This document shows positions 1 through 8,200 of a stretch of 51,337 bases of DNA, one piece after another. Position numbers and translations under genes: made by a program. The DNA comes from Pseudomonadota bacterium (GTDB lineage: Bacteria; Pseudomonadota; Gammaproteobacteria; Steroidobacterales; Steroidobacteraceae). How positions within the stretch are numbered: position 1 is the stretch's first letter; each line of letters begins with the position of its first letter. The DNA is taken from positions 1-51,337 of the forward strand of contig JANXOV010000033.1 in NCBI GenBank assembly GCA_025357635.1, written 5' to 3'. Below the pieces are notes generated by a model. It searched no databases. It was given only the letters and a program-made list of their open reading frames with translations, and had not been told where the DNA came from.

Positions 1-462
1 GGTGATCAGCAAGAACGCGCCAAACACGTACAGCAGCCAATGGAATTGGGCGATCAGCCAGACCCCCGCGAAGATCATCATGGTGCGCATCAGGATGGCG
101 CCGACCACACCATACAAAAGTACGCGCTTTTGCAATTCCAGCGGCACCGCGAAGAAGGAAAAAAGCATCAGCCAGACGAATACATTGTCTACGGCCAGGG
201 ATTTCTCGATCAGGTAGCCGGTGATGAACTGCAAAGTGGTGTCGTTCGCGACGACGCGGCCTGCAGTGCCATCCAGGTACCACCACAGCGCAGCAGCGAA
301 CAGCAACGCGACGCTCACCCAGATCAGCGACCAGGTTCCCGCCTCGCGCAGCGATACCCGATGCTTTTTGCCTCCACCAACCCACAGCAGATCAATGGCC
401 AGCATGCCGACCACGATGACGGCCAAGCCCGCCCACATCCACCAGTGTCCCACCGTTTGCAC
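1..462 (-). CDS. TerC/Alx family integral membrane protein (3' end beyond window)
   Basis: Reading the minus strand from a GTG at 462 gives 154 codons that stay open to the window edge. The N-terminus is a membrane helix ([20 protein letters not shown]), followed by a short basic loop, a second helix near residues 40-58, and the family hallmark around residues 75-95 ([20 protein letters not shown]), which carries the conserved Glu and Asp of TerC-type transporters. Two more hydrophobic helices follow before the edge. TerC/Alx proteins are inner-membrane exporters linked to manganese and other metal homeostasis; that role is family knowledge. A GAGG about 8 nt upstream supports the GTG start. 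Only about half of the usual 300+ residues is visible, so intactness cannot be judged. Confidence 0.85.
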   Translation of the reverse strand, partial: MQTVGHWWMWAGLAVIVVGMLAIDLLWVGGGKKHRVSLREAGTWSLIWVSVALLFAAALWWYLDGTAGRVVANDTTLQFITGYLIEKSLAVDNVFVWLMLFSFFAVPLELQKRVLLYGVVGAILMRTMMIFAGVWLIAQFHWLLYVFGAFLLIT

Positions 463-712
463 TATCAGTCCCTCGTCTCGTGGCCCGACCGCAGCGGCAT
501 TCTATGGAGGCACCGTGGATCCAACCAATCGAATATAGTTCACCGATGATCAGGTTTTTATTGATCGAGAAGGAGGATAAGACGTATATGGCAGCTACTT
601 GGGCAAGGCCGGTTCGCCGGGGAAAGCTCCTGAAGTGCTTCGGATTTGCTGGACCAGCACGCCCACCGGCTCGCTCTTGCGATTGCCGATCATCCGCAGT
701 TTGCGAAGCGGC
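463..712. other. intergenic spacer upstream of the TerC-family gene
   Basis: This 250-bp stretch separates the start of the minus-strand TerC-family gene from the end of the minus-strand amidohydrolase. I see no convincing promoter, terminator or riboswitch. On the plus strand a strong Shine-Dalgarno-like AAGGAGG (570-576) precedes an ATG at 588 that opens a 43-codon Arg/Cys-rich frame ending at 719, inside the convergent amidohydrolase gene. The spacing of 11 nt is long and the peptide resembles nothing I know, so I do not call it a gene. Confidence 0.5.
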
Positions 713-2257
713 CTATTGATTGGCAGCGACAGGGGCGGACACCGGTCTTAGCACATGCCCCGGGTGCTTGCCCGTGGGCTTGCCGCCATCGATCACCCAT
801 TCACCGGACGTCATCACCGACGCAATGCCCGTGGGCGGCGCCTCCGGGTGCTCGATGGTTGAGTTGTCGATGACCGTCGCGGGATCGAACAGCACGAGGT
901 CGGCGATATAGCCCGGCGCGATGCGGCCGCGGTCCTTCAGCCCGAGGTTGCGCGCTGACAGGCCAGTCATCTTGTGCACCGCCAACTCGAGCGACAGCGC
1001 CTTCTGTTCACGCACATACCGACCCAGAACGCGGGGGAAAGTGCCTGCGCCGCGCGGATGCGCGCCATGCAGCTCACCGTCGCTGCAAAATGAGATCTGC
1101 GGGTGCGCAACGAACCAACGCACATCGTCCTCGCTCATGGACGTGCCGATGATGCTTTCCATACGCACATCGGAATCCAGTTCCGCCATCGTCGCCTTGA
1201 CGATGCGCATGTAGGTGTCAACCTCGCTCAATCCCCAGATCTTGGCGATCTCGGTCAACGTCTTGCCGGCCACCGCCGGTTCAGGTGTGTAGCGCGCAAG
1301 GCGGATGGCGGCGGCTCCGCCATTGTTGGCCAGGCCCGCGGCCACTTTCTGCGGGTTGAAGAAATCCCGGTCGGTGACGAGTACGCGAATGTTGGATTGC
1401 CAATAGGTGTACGGATAGACATCGGCACGCAGGTCGATGTGCTCGCGCTTGGCTCGCTGGAAATACGCCGGCATGCGTGTCGCCGCAAGATGCCAGGTGG
1501 GGGGCGCCGCCAGTTTGATATGGGTGATTTCGACCGGGAGCCCGGCTTCGCGGCCGATGCGCAGGATCTCATCGAAGGATGTGAACACCCCGTTGCCTTC
1601 GTCACGCACATGGGAGATATAGAATCCGCCATTGCTGCCTGCAACCTTGGACAATGCCACGACTTCTTCGGTGGTGGAAAAGTGCGCCTGCTCGTACTCC
1701 AGGCCCGTGGAGATTCCGAACGCGCCAGCACGTAACTCGGTTGCCAGCACATCTTTCATCTTCTCGAGTTCGGCTGCGGTCGACCCTCGGAACAAATCCT
1801 TACCCATGACCTGCGCCCGCACTGTGGCATGACCCACCATGCTCGCCACGTTCACTGCGGCCGGTGTGGCCTCGAGCTTGGCGAACCAGTCGCGCAATGG
1901 AAAGTTCGAGCCGCCGTCCTGGCCCACCAGCATGGTGGTGATGCCTTGTCGGGCTTGGGTTGCCGCATCCAGGTCCTGCAACAGGCCACGGTCGGCGTGG
2001 CTGTGCATGTCGATGAAGCCGGGTGCAAGCGCCAGCCCGTGGGCATCGCGAACCTCTTCGCCGGGCTGCGGCATCAGGTGGGCCGCGACGGCCGTGATTT
2101 TGTTGGACCGGATGCGCACATCGCCAACGATGCTGGCGCGGCCTGTGCCATCGATGATGCGGGCATGTTGCACGAGTACGTCGGCCGCCTGGGCCGCCGG
2201 GCTGCTGACCAAGAGACTGATGAGGGTGAGACGGATCAACTGCGGCATGGGTGTCAC
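713..2257 (-). CDS. secreted N-acyl-D-amino-acid deacylase-type amidohydrolase
   Basis: A 514-residue amidohydrolase of the D-aminoacylase type, which hydrolyses N-acylated D-amino acids or related amides. Residues 1-25 form a signal peptide ending AAQA, so the enzyme should be periplasmic. The metal-binding HxH is at residues 85-87 (FIDMHSHAD). Further conserved His occur in FYISHVRDEG and VEITHIK, and the catalytic Asp lies in CSDGELHGAHPRG. The Cys that bridges the metals in characterised D-aminoacylases (Cys96 in the Alcaligenes enzyme) aligns with Asp114 (VGQDGGS), so the metal site is modified. The GTG start overlaps the stop of the upstream cupin gene (GTGA), suggesting coupled translation; an ATG three codons later is an alternative. 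Family is secure, substrate is not. Confidence 0.85.
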   Translation of the reverse strand: MTPMPQLIRLTLISLLVSSPAAQAADVLVQHARIIDGTGRASIVGDVRIRSNKITAVAAHLMPQPGEEVRDAHGLALAPGFIDMHSHADRGLLQDLDAATQARQGITTMLVGQDGGSNFPLRDWFAKLEATPAAVNVASMVGHATVRAQVMGKDLFRGSTAAELEKMKDVLATELRAGAFGISTGLEYEQAHFSTTEEVVALSKVAGSNGGFYISHVRDEGNGVFTSFDEILRIGREAGLPVEITHIKLAAPPTWHLAATRMPAYFQRAKREHIDLRADVYPYTYWQSNIRVLVTDRDFFNPQKVAAGLANNGGAAAIRLARYTPEPAVAGKTLTEIAKIWGLSEVDTYMRIVKATMAELDSDVRMESIIGTSMSEDDVRWFVAHPQISFCSDGELHGAHPRGAGTFPRVLGRYVREQKALSLELAVHKMTGLSARNLGLKDRGRIAPGYIADLVLFDPATVIDNSTIEHPEAPPTGIASVMTSGEWVIDGGKPTGKHPGHVLRPVSAPVAANQ

Positions 2258-2727
2258 TTCTTGTTGGGAGGATAGGGCCGGCCATCGCGGTGGGTATATC
2301 CCGCCCGGCCTTTCAATGCCTTCATATCGATATCCGGGTACCAGGCCTCATCGTGCTCGATAAGCCGCGCGCCGACTTCCAGAAACACAGCGTCCGATGT
2401 GCTGCGGTTCTGCAAATGATGGCCGTCGGGTTCATTGGCCTTGAATCCGGCGCAATCCCCGGCGCGCAGAGTTTCCTCGCCGGCATCCGTGACCAGCACC
2501 ACCTCGCCTTGCACAATGTAGACGAACTCATCTTCCACGGTATGCCAATGCCGCTGGCTGGACCATGCACCGGGAGGCAGTCGCGTGAGGTTCACGCCGA
2601 ATTGCGTCAGGCCAGCGACATCCCCCAGGCGCCGGCGGGCGCGGGTGCGACAGGGTTCATCGAAAGGGGAGGGGTAGCCGGATCCGATGGCGGCGGCGGC
2701 GGAATCAATATCGATGCGCTTGGTCAT
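2254..2727 (-). CDS. cupin-domain protein
   Basis: A 157-residue single-cupin protein. The first cupin motif is clear around residues 58-75 (QRHWHTVEDEFVYIVQGEV), with the metal-type pattern HxHx(3,4)E...G. The second half (LRAGDCAGFKANEPDGHHLQN) supplies the second motif with a His pair. Such small cupins bind a metal or small ligand and are used as isomerases, dioxygenases or ligand sensors. Nothing here fixes the reaction. The gene overlaps the amidohydrolase start by 4 bp, so the two are almost certainly co-translated and may share a pathway. No signal peptide is visible, so it should be cytoplasmic. Confidence 0.8.
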   Translation of the reverse strand: MTKRIDIDSAAAAIGSGYPSPFDEPCRTRARRRLGDVAGLTQFGVNLTRLPPGAWSSQRHWHTVEDEFVYIVQGEVVLVTDAGEETLRAGDCAGFKANEPDGHHLQNRSTSDAVFLEVGARLIEHDEAWYPDIDMKALKGRAGYTHRDGRPYPPNKK

Positions 2728-2841
2728 GGCAGATTCCCGGCGACACGTTCATTCGTGCGCGACCATTCTGACATAGCGCCCCTCGCCATGGGGCAGCCCC
2801 CAGATCCAGGGAGGTGCTGTTGCAGCATGTCCATGTCTGCG

Positions 2842-3204
2842 TCATTTCCAGATGCAGTACGTCTTGCGCAGCGCCTCGTGAATGGTCCACACACCCTTGG
2901 TGTTGGGCGGAAAATAGGCGGCGTCGCCGGCGCTGAACTCGAATCGCCGGCCATCGGCAGTGACGAAAGTGGCGCGGCCAGCAATGAAATGGCTGAACTC
3001 GGCATCCACGATGGCGCGCGCGAACACGCCGGGCGTGGCTTCCCAGGTGCCGGTGCTCACGGCTCGATCCGGCGACTCGAACGATGGTTTGCTGGCCAGC
3101 TGCGGCGAGGGCTCGCCTCCGACCGGTGGCGGCGTGAATGGCGGTTCAAACTCCGGCTTGGGAATCTGCGCGGGCGCGGCGATGTGGATGATGCTCATCG
3201 CCAT
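2842..3204 (-). CDS. cupin-domain protein (Cupin_3 type)
   Basis: A 120-residue protein with a proline-rich first 40 residues followed by a small cupin fold of the Cupin_3 kind (GTWEATPGVFARAIVDAEFSH, then FSAGDAAYFPPNTKGVW). This type is found in ethanolamine-utilisation-like and ureidoglycine-aminohydrolase-like proteins, usually of unknown substrate. ATG codons at 3204 and 3198 are both possible starts. It lies 114 bp upstream of the second cupin gene on the same strand and may be the first gene of a cupin-cupin-amidohydrolase transcript. The 76-bp gap to the divergent serine hydrolase gene should hold promoters for both; a TAGAAT -10-like box occurs there but without a good -35. Confidence 0.75.
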   Translation of the reverse strand: MAMSIIHIAAPAQIPKPEFEPPFTPPPVGGEPSPQLASKPSFESPDRAVSTGTWEATPGVFARAIVDAEFSHFIAGRATFVTADGRRFEFSAGDAAYFPPNTKGVWTIHEALRKTYCIWK

Positions 3205-3319
3205 ATTCTATCGAGATTCGAGCGGCGCGGTGTGTTCAGCGCGCCCGCATTGATGCCAATTGTGAGAGGACGCAGTACTCTTGGTAAACCTAAATCAAGG
3301 CGGCTTTGGCGAAATCCCC

Positions 3320-5125
3320 ATGTCCAATCGATTCACTCAACGGCGCGGTACGGCTCGACGGGTCATCCTGACCTTGAGTTTGGGAAGTGCGATGCTTCTT
3401 CAGGTTGCCTCGACGTTGGCACAGGAAATCGGCAGGCGCGACTTGCTGAAGTCGGCCTGGTCCGGCGGGCTTGCGCCCAATACGGCGTTTGTTCCCAGTC
3501 CGCGTGCCGCTGCGGCCCACGAACCGTTCCTGGGAACCGTTCATTTGGTGGAGACGCCAATGAATACTCAACCCAGTGTGATCTCTGTGCGCCTGGTGCT
3601 CGGCCGTGACCCGGGCTTATTCCCGGGCGTTGCGCTGTCTTTTTTCACCGACGACGGCGATCTGGTGCCCTTCACGCAAGATGTCATTCGCAGTGGCTCC
3701 ACGCCTCACGGCCGCAGTTACTGGGACATCCTGGTGCAACCCGGTCAGGTCTGGTCCGAGCCGGGAGATGGCGGCTGGTCACGCGCGGCATTCCCGTTCG
3801 CATTGGTGAATTCCATCGAAGGCGAAACCCACGACGGCCTGGCGATTTTCTTGTACAAGCGCGGTCGGGTGTCGAACCTGCGATTTCAGATCGTGCAGCA
3901 AACGGCACCGTTCAATATCAAGAATGCATTCACCGCGGCCGGTCTTGTGCCGGCACGCGTTACATCCTCGGAAACCGACCAGTTGAGTCTCCTCAAAGAG
4001 GCGCATGCGGTGGACCGTATCGATGGAGCGAAGATTGCCGGCTGGAGCGAACTTGAGGCAAAGGTGGGTGGCGGGCCGCTTGCCGGCTTCGATGGGTCCA
4101 TGCCACCGGCCGATATCGTGCTGTCCGGGCTGGATTATCAGGGCACGTTCTATTTGAAGCAGTGTGCCAGCGCGGGCGGACCCTTGCCGTGGTGCGAGCG
4201 CGCGCGGTTCGGTGTGTGGTCCGCAACCAAGGTATTGGCGAATGAAACGGCCTTGCTGCGGCTGGCTGAGAAATACGGTCCGGCAGTGTTCGATCTGAAG
4301 ATTGCCGACTATGTGCCGGAAGCAAAGACATTTCGCGGGTGGCAGGATGTTCGCTTCGAAGATGCCATCAATATGGCAACGGGTAACGGCAATGGCAGCA
4401 CAAATCGTGAACCGAATGACACGAATGACGGGTATATCGATGCGCGGTATTCGCGTTGGTACGAGGCAGGATCGTTAAAGGAAAAATTGGCCGTGCTGCT
4501 CGCGGACGGCGGCGTGTATCCGTGGGGCCCGGGGCAGGTCACGCGCTATCGCGATCAGGATATGTTTATGCTCGGCGTGGCGATGGATAGGTTTCTCAAA
4601 TCCAAGGAAGGGCCGACGGCGGACATCTGGTCGATGCTGCGACGAGAGGTGTTCGGGCCCATCGGTGTCCATCATGCGCCGACCAACCGCACCATCGAAG
4701 TGGATGGCAGCGCCGGACAGCCGCTCATGGCCTATGGCTATTATCCGACGCTGAGCGACATGGTGCTCATCGCCCGGTTGTATCAAAACGGCGGCAGGCA
4801 CGGCGAGCGTCAACTGTTGTTCGCGCCGCGCGTAAAGGAGTTGTTGGCGGGTCCGAAGGCACGTGGACTTCCCACCGGCGAAAAACTGTCCGTCGGCGAA
4901 ACGACTTATATCAATGCGTTCTGGGTCACCTCCTTTCAGGATTCGAGGGGATGCCGGATGTTTTATCCGCGCATGCTTGGCTGGGGAGGCAATCTCGTGG
5001 CGCTGATGCCAGGTGGCATGACGGGAATTCGTCTTGCCAAGAGCGGGGAGACGGCGGATGGCTCCGAGAACGATACCAGCGGGATGGCGCGGGTGGCAGA
5101 CAACTTGTCGCGGTTTCGCCCGTGA
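3320..5125 (+). CDS. secreted beta-lactamase-fold serine hydrolase
   Basis: About 601 residues from ATG 3320. An upstream TTG at 3281 with AGAGGAC 9 nt before it is an alternative that would add 13 residues. Residues 1-35 form a signal peptide (basic TARR, then LTLSLGSAMLLQVAS, cleavage near AQE). The C-terminal half has the class C beta-lactamase/esterase pattern: the nucleophile motif SATK (FGVWSATKVLANE), a YRD triad in place of the usual Y-x-N (VTRYRDQDMFMLG), and a late GWGGN loop in the position of the HxG/KTG motif. The N-terminal 250 residues are a separate domain I do not recognise. It probably acts in the periplasm on an ester, amide or D-peptide; the substrate is unknown. Confidence 0.75.
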   Translation: MSNRFTQRRGTARRVILTLSLGSAMLLQVASTLAQEIGRRDLLKSAWSGGLAPNTAFVPSPRAAAAHEPFLGTVHLVETPMNTQPSVISVRLVLGRDPGLFPGVALSFFTDDGDLVPFTQDVIRSGSTPHGRSYWDILVQPGQVWSEPGDGGWSRAAFPFALVNSIEGETHDGLAIFLYKRGRVSNLRFQIVQQTAPFNIKNAFTAAGLVPARVTSSETDQLSLLKEAHAVDRIDGAKIAGWSELEAKVGGGPLAGFDGSMPPADIVLSGLDYQGTFYLKQCASAGGPLPWCERARFGVWSATKVLANETALLRLAEKYGPAVFDLKIADYVPEAKTFRGWQDVRFEDAINMATGNGNGSTNREPNDTNDGYIDARYSRWYEAGSLKEKLAVLLADGGVYPWGPGQVTRYRDQDMFMLGVAMDRFLKSKEGPTADIWSMLRREVFGPIGVHHAPTNRTIEVDGSAGQPLMAYGYYPTLSDMVLIARLYQNGGRHGERQLLFAPRVKELLAGPKARGLPTGEKLSVGETTYINAFWVTSFQDSRGCRMFYPRMLGWGGNLVALMPGGMTGIRLAKSGETADGSENDTSGMARVADNLSRFRP

Positions 5126-5218
5126 TGTAACGGCGCGCCGGGCGCTGAATCAGCCACCGGTCGGTCGACACCAACACGATGTCCGCGCGCTATCGTGAGC
5201 CGGTTCAACGCGATGCGC

Positions 5219-8200
5219 TCAAGAGTGTCTGTCGCGCATGAATTCATTGAGGATGGCGGAGGTGTGACTTTTCGCTGACTTACGCGCCACGGCCTCCGGC
5301 GTGCCCTGCGCGACGATCTGCCCGCCGCCCGTGCCGCCTTCGGGTCCCAGGTCGAGAATCCAGTCCGCCTCAGCCATGACATCGAGATTATGCTCGATCA
5401 CCACCACCGTGTTGCCGGCGTTGACCAGCCGATGCAGCACGCGGATCAGTTTTTCCACGTCCGCCATGTGCAGGCCGACGGTCGGTTCGTCCAGCACGTA
5501 CAAGGTGTGCAGTCCCTCGCGCATGGCATTGTCCACGCCAAGCAGGTCGGTGCGCACCTTGGCCAGCTCTGTCACCAGCTTGATGCGCTGGCTCTCCCCG
5601 CCGGAAAGGGTCGGACTCTGCTGGCCAAGCGTGAGATAGCCCAGGCCCACTTCTTCGAGCAGCCGCAGGGCATGATGAATGCTGCCGAAGCTTGCGAAGA
5701 AATCCACCGCATCGTCGACGCTCATCCCCAGCACATCGCCGATGTTCCTGTCCTTGAAGGCGATGGACAGCGTTTGCGCATTGAAGCGGCGTCCGCCGCA
5801 GACATCGCACAGCACGCGCACGTCGGGCAGGAAATTCATCTCGATGCGTTTGACGCCCTGGCCCTCGCAGGCCTCGCAGCGGCCCCCCGCGGTATTGAAC
5901 GAAAAGCGGCTGGCGGTGTAGCCGCGCAGGCGCGCCTCGCTGGTGTCGGCGAACACGCGGCGGATGTTGTCCCAGAAACCGATGTAGGTCGCGGGGCAGG
6001 AGCGTGGCGTCTTGCCGATGGGTGTCTGATCCACTTCCAGCACGCGGGTGATGCGCTGCCAGCCGTCGATGCGCCGGCAGCCGGCAATGGCCGGCGGCGC
6101 CTTGCGTGCGGACTTGGCCAGCAGCTTCTGCAGATTCGCCAGCAGCACGTCGCGCGCCAGTGAGGATTTGCCCGAGCCGGATACGCCGGTGATGACGCTC
6201 AGTCGGCCGATGGGAATGCGCGCATCGACGCTGCGCAGATTGTGCAGGTCGGCGCCTTGAATTTCGATGCAGGGCGTGCGCGCATCGACGCTGCGCCGCG
6301 GCGCCAGCGGATGCAGCAGAGGTTTTGAAAGGAATCGCCCGGTGATGGATGCTGGCATTGCGGCCAGCTGTTTGGCCGTACCTTGCGCAACCACCTGTCC
6401 GCCGCGGGTGCCGGCGCCCGGACCCAGGTCGATGACATGGTCGGCACGCTGAATGGTTTCCTCGTCATGCTCGACCACGACCAGCGTGTTGCCCTTGGCG
6501 CGCAGCCGCTCCAGCGTGTCCAGCAGCACGCGATTGTCGCGCGGGTGCAATCCGATGGTGGGCTCGTCCAGCACGTAGCACACGCCCTGCAGATTCGAAC
6601 CCAGTTGCGCTGCCAGACGGATGCGCTGGGCCTCGCCGCCCGACAGAGTCGGCGCCGAGCGGCTCAGCTGCAGATATCCCAGGCCGACGTCGCACAAAAA
6701 CGCCGTGCGCGATTGCAGCTCGCTCAAGATATCGCGCGCGATGTCGCGCTCGCGGCCTGCGAGCTTCAGGCCGTTCATCTGACCGGCAAACACATCGATC
6801 GACAGATCGGTCAGTGCCGAAATGGACCGGCCACGGAACCGCACGTGACGTGCGACGGCATTGAGACGCTCGCCTTTGCACTGCGCGCAGGGCGTCAGAT
6901 CGTGCGCGTCGGCTTCGATCCATCCGGCTTCTTCTCCGGTCTGCTCCTCGTCGAAGGATTCAATCTCCGCGCCGGTGCCGAAGCAGTGCTTGCACCAGCC
7001 ATGCTTGGAATTGAATGAGAACAGACGCGGATCCAGCTCCGGAAAGCCGGTGCCGCAGGAGGGGCAGGCGCGCTTGGTGGAGAACACCGGCAATGACGAG
7101 CCCGGGCCCGGCTTGCCGGAAGACTCGAGGAGAACCTTCAGCACGCCGCGCCCGTGTAGCAGCGCGCTGTCCAGCGCCTGACGCACGGCCGCTTCGGCGC
7201 GCGCGTCGATGCGCAACGTGCTTACCGGCAATTCGATGTCGTGCTCCTTGAACCGGTCCAGCCGCGGCCACTTGACCGTCGGCAGCAGCTCGCCGTCGAC
7301 GCGCAAGTGCGTGAAGCCCTTGCCCTTGGCCCAGCGCGCCAGATCCGTGTACAAGCCCTTGCGGCTCGCAACCAGTGGTGCGAGCAGGGTTACCGACTTG
7401 CCCCGGTACTCCTTGAGGATGCGCGCCGCCATGGCATCCGCCGACTGCGGTTCGATCGCCACGTCGCAGGTGGGGCAATGCTGCACGCCGAGTTTCACGT
7501 ACAGCAGGCGCAGGAAATGGTACAGCTCGGTCAGTGTCGCCACCGTGCTCTTGCGTCCGCCGCGGCTGGTGCGCTGTTCGATCGCCACCGTGGGCGGAAT
7601 GCCGAAGATGGCGTCGACATCGGGCCGCGAGGCCGGCTGTACGAACTGCCGCGCATAGGCGTTGAGCGATTCCAGGTAGCGCCGCTGACCTTCGGCGAAC
7701 AGGATGTCGAAGGCCAGCGTGCTTTTGCCGCTGCCCGAAACGCCGGTGATGACCGTGAAGCGGTTGCGGGCCAGATCCACGTCGACGTTCTTCAGGTTGT
7801 GTTCACGCGCGCCGCGGATTTCGATGGACGGATGCGCAGTCGCGCGCATCACTGCCTGCGATGCCCGCGTCGGCGAAGCGAGCCGGGGCTCGTGCACGGC
7901 ATTGCCGCTCTCGTATCCGCGCTGCGAGTGCAGCAGCGCCTGTCCGGTGTAGGACGCCGCTGCTCGCATGATCTGCTGCGGCGTGCCGGTGCACACCACC
8001 TCACCGCCGCCTTCGCCGCCCTCGGGGCCCAGGTCGATCACCCAATCCGATGCCGCGACGACATCCAGGTTGTGCTCGATCACCAACAGCGAATGCCCGG
8101 CGGCGATCAGCCGGCGGAAGGACTGCAGCAGTTTGGCCACGTCGTCGAAGTGCAGGCCGGTGGTCGGCTCGTCGAACAGGAACAGAGATCCGCGCGAGCG

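Noticed and set aside
463-620. Possible manganese (yybP-ykoY) riboswitch ahead of the TerC-family gene
   Set aside because: Such elements often precede TerC/Alx genes, but the conserved GGGGAGUAG-type core and paired partner are not seen on the minus strand here.
588-719. 43-codon plus-strand frame with AAGGAGG upstream
   Set aside because: Ribosome-site spacing is long, the peptide is Arg/Cys-rich with no family resemblance, and it runs into a convergent real gene.
2251-3609. Plus-strand 450-codon frame across both cupin genes
   Set aside because: Overlaps two recognisable cupins on the other strand and the start of the serine hydrolase; composition is not protein-like.
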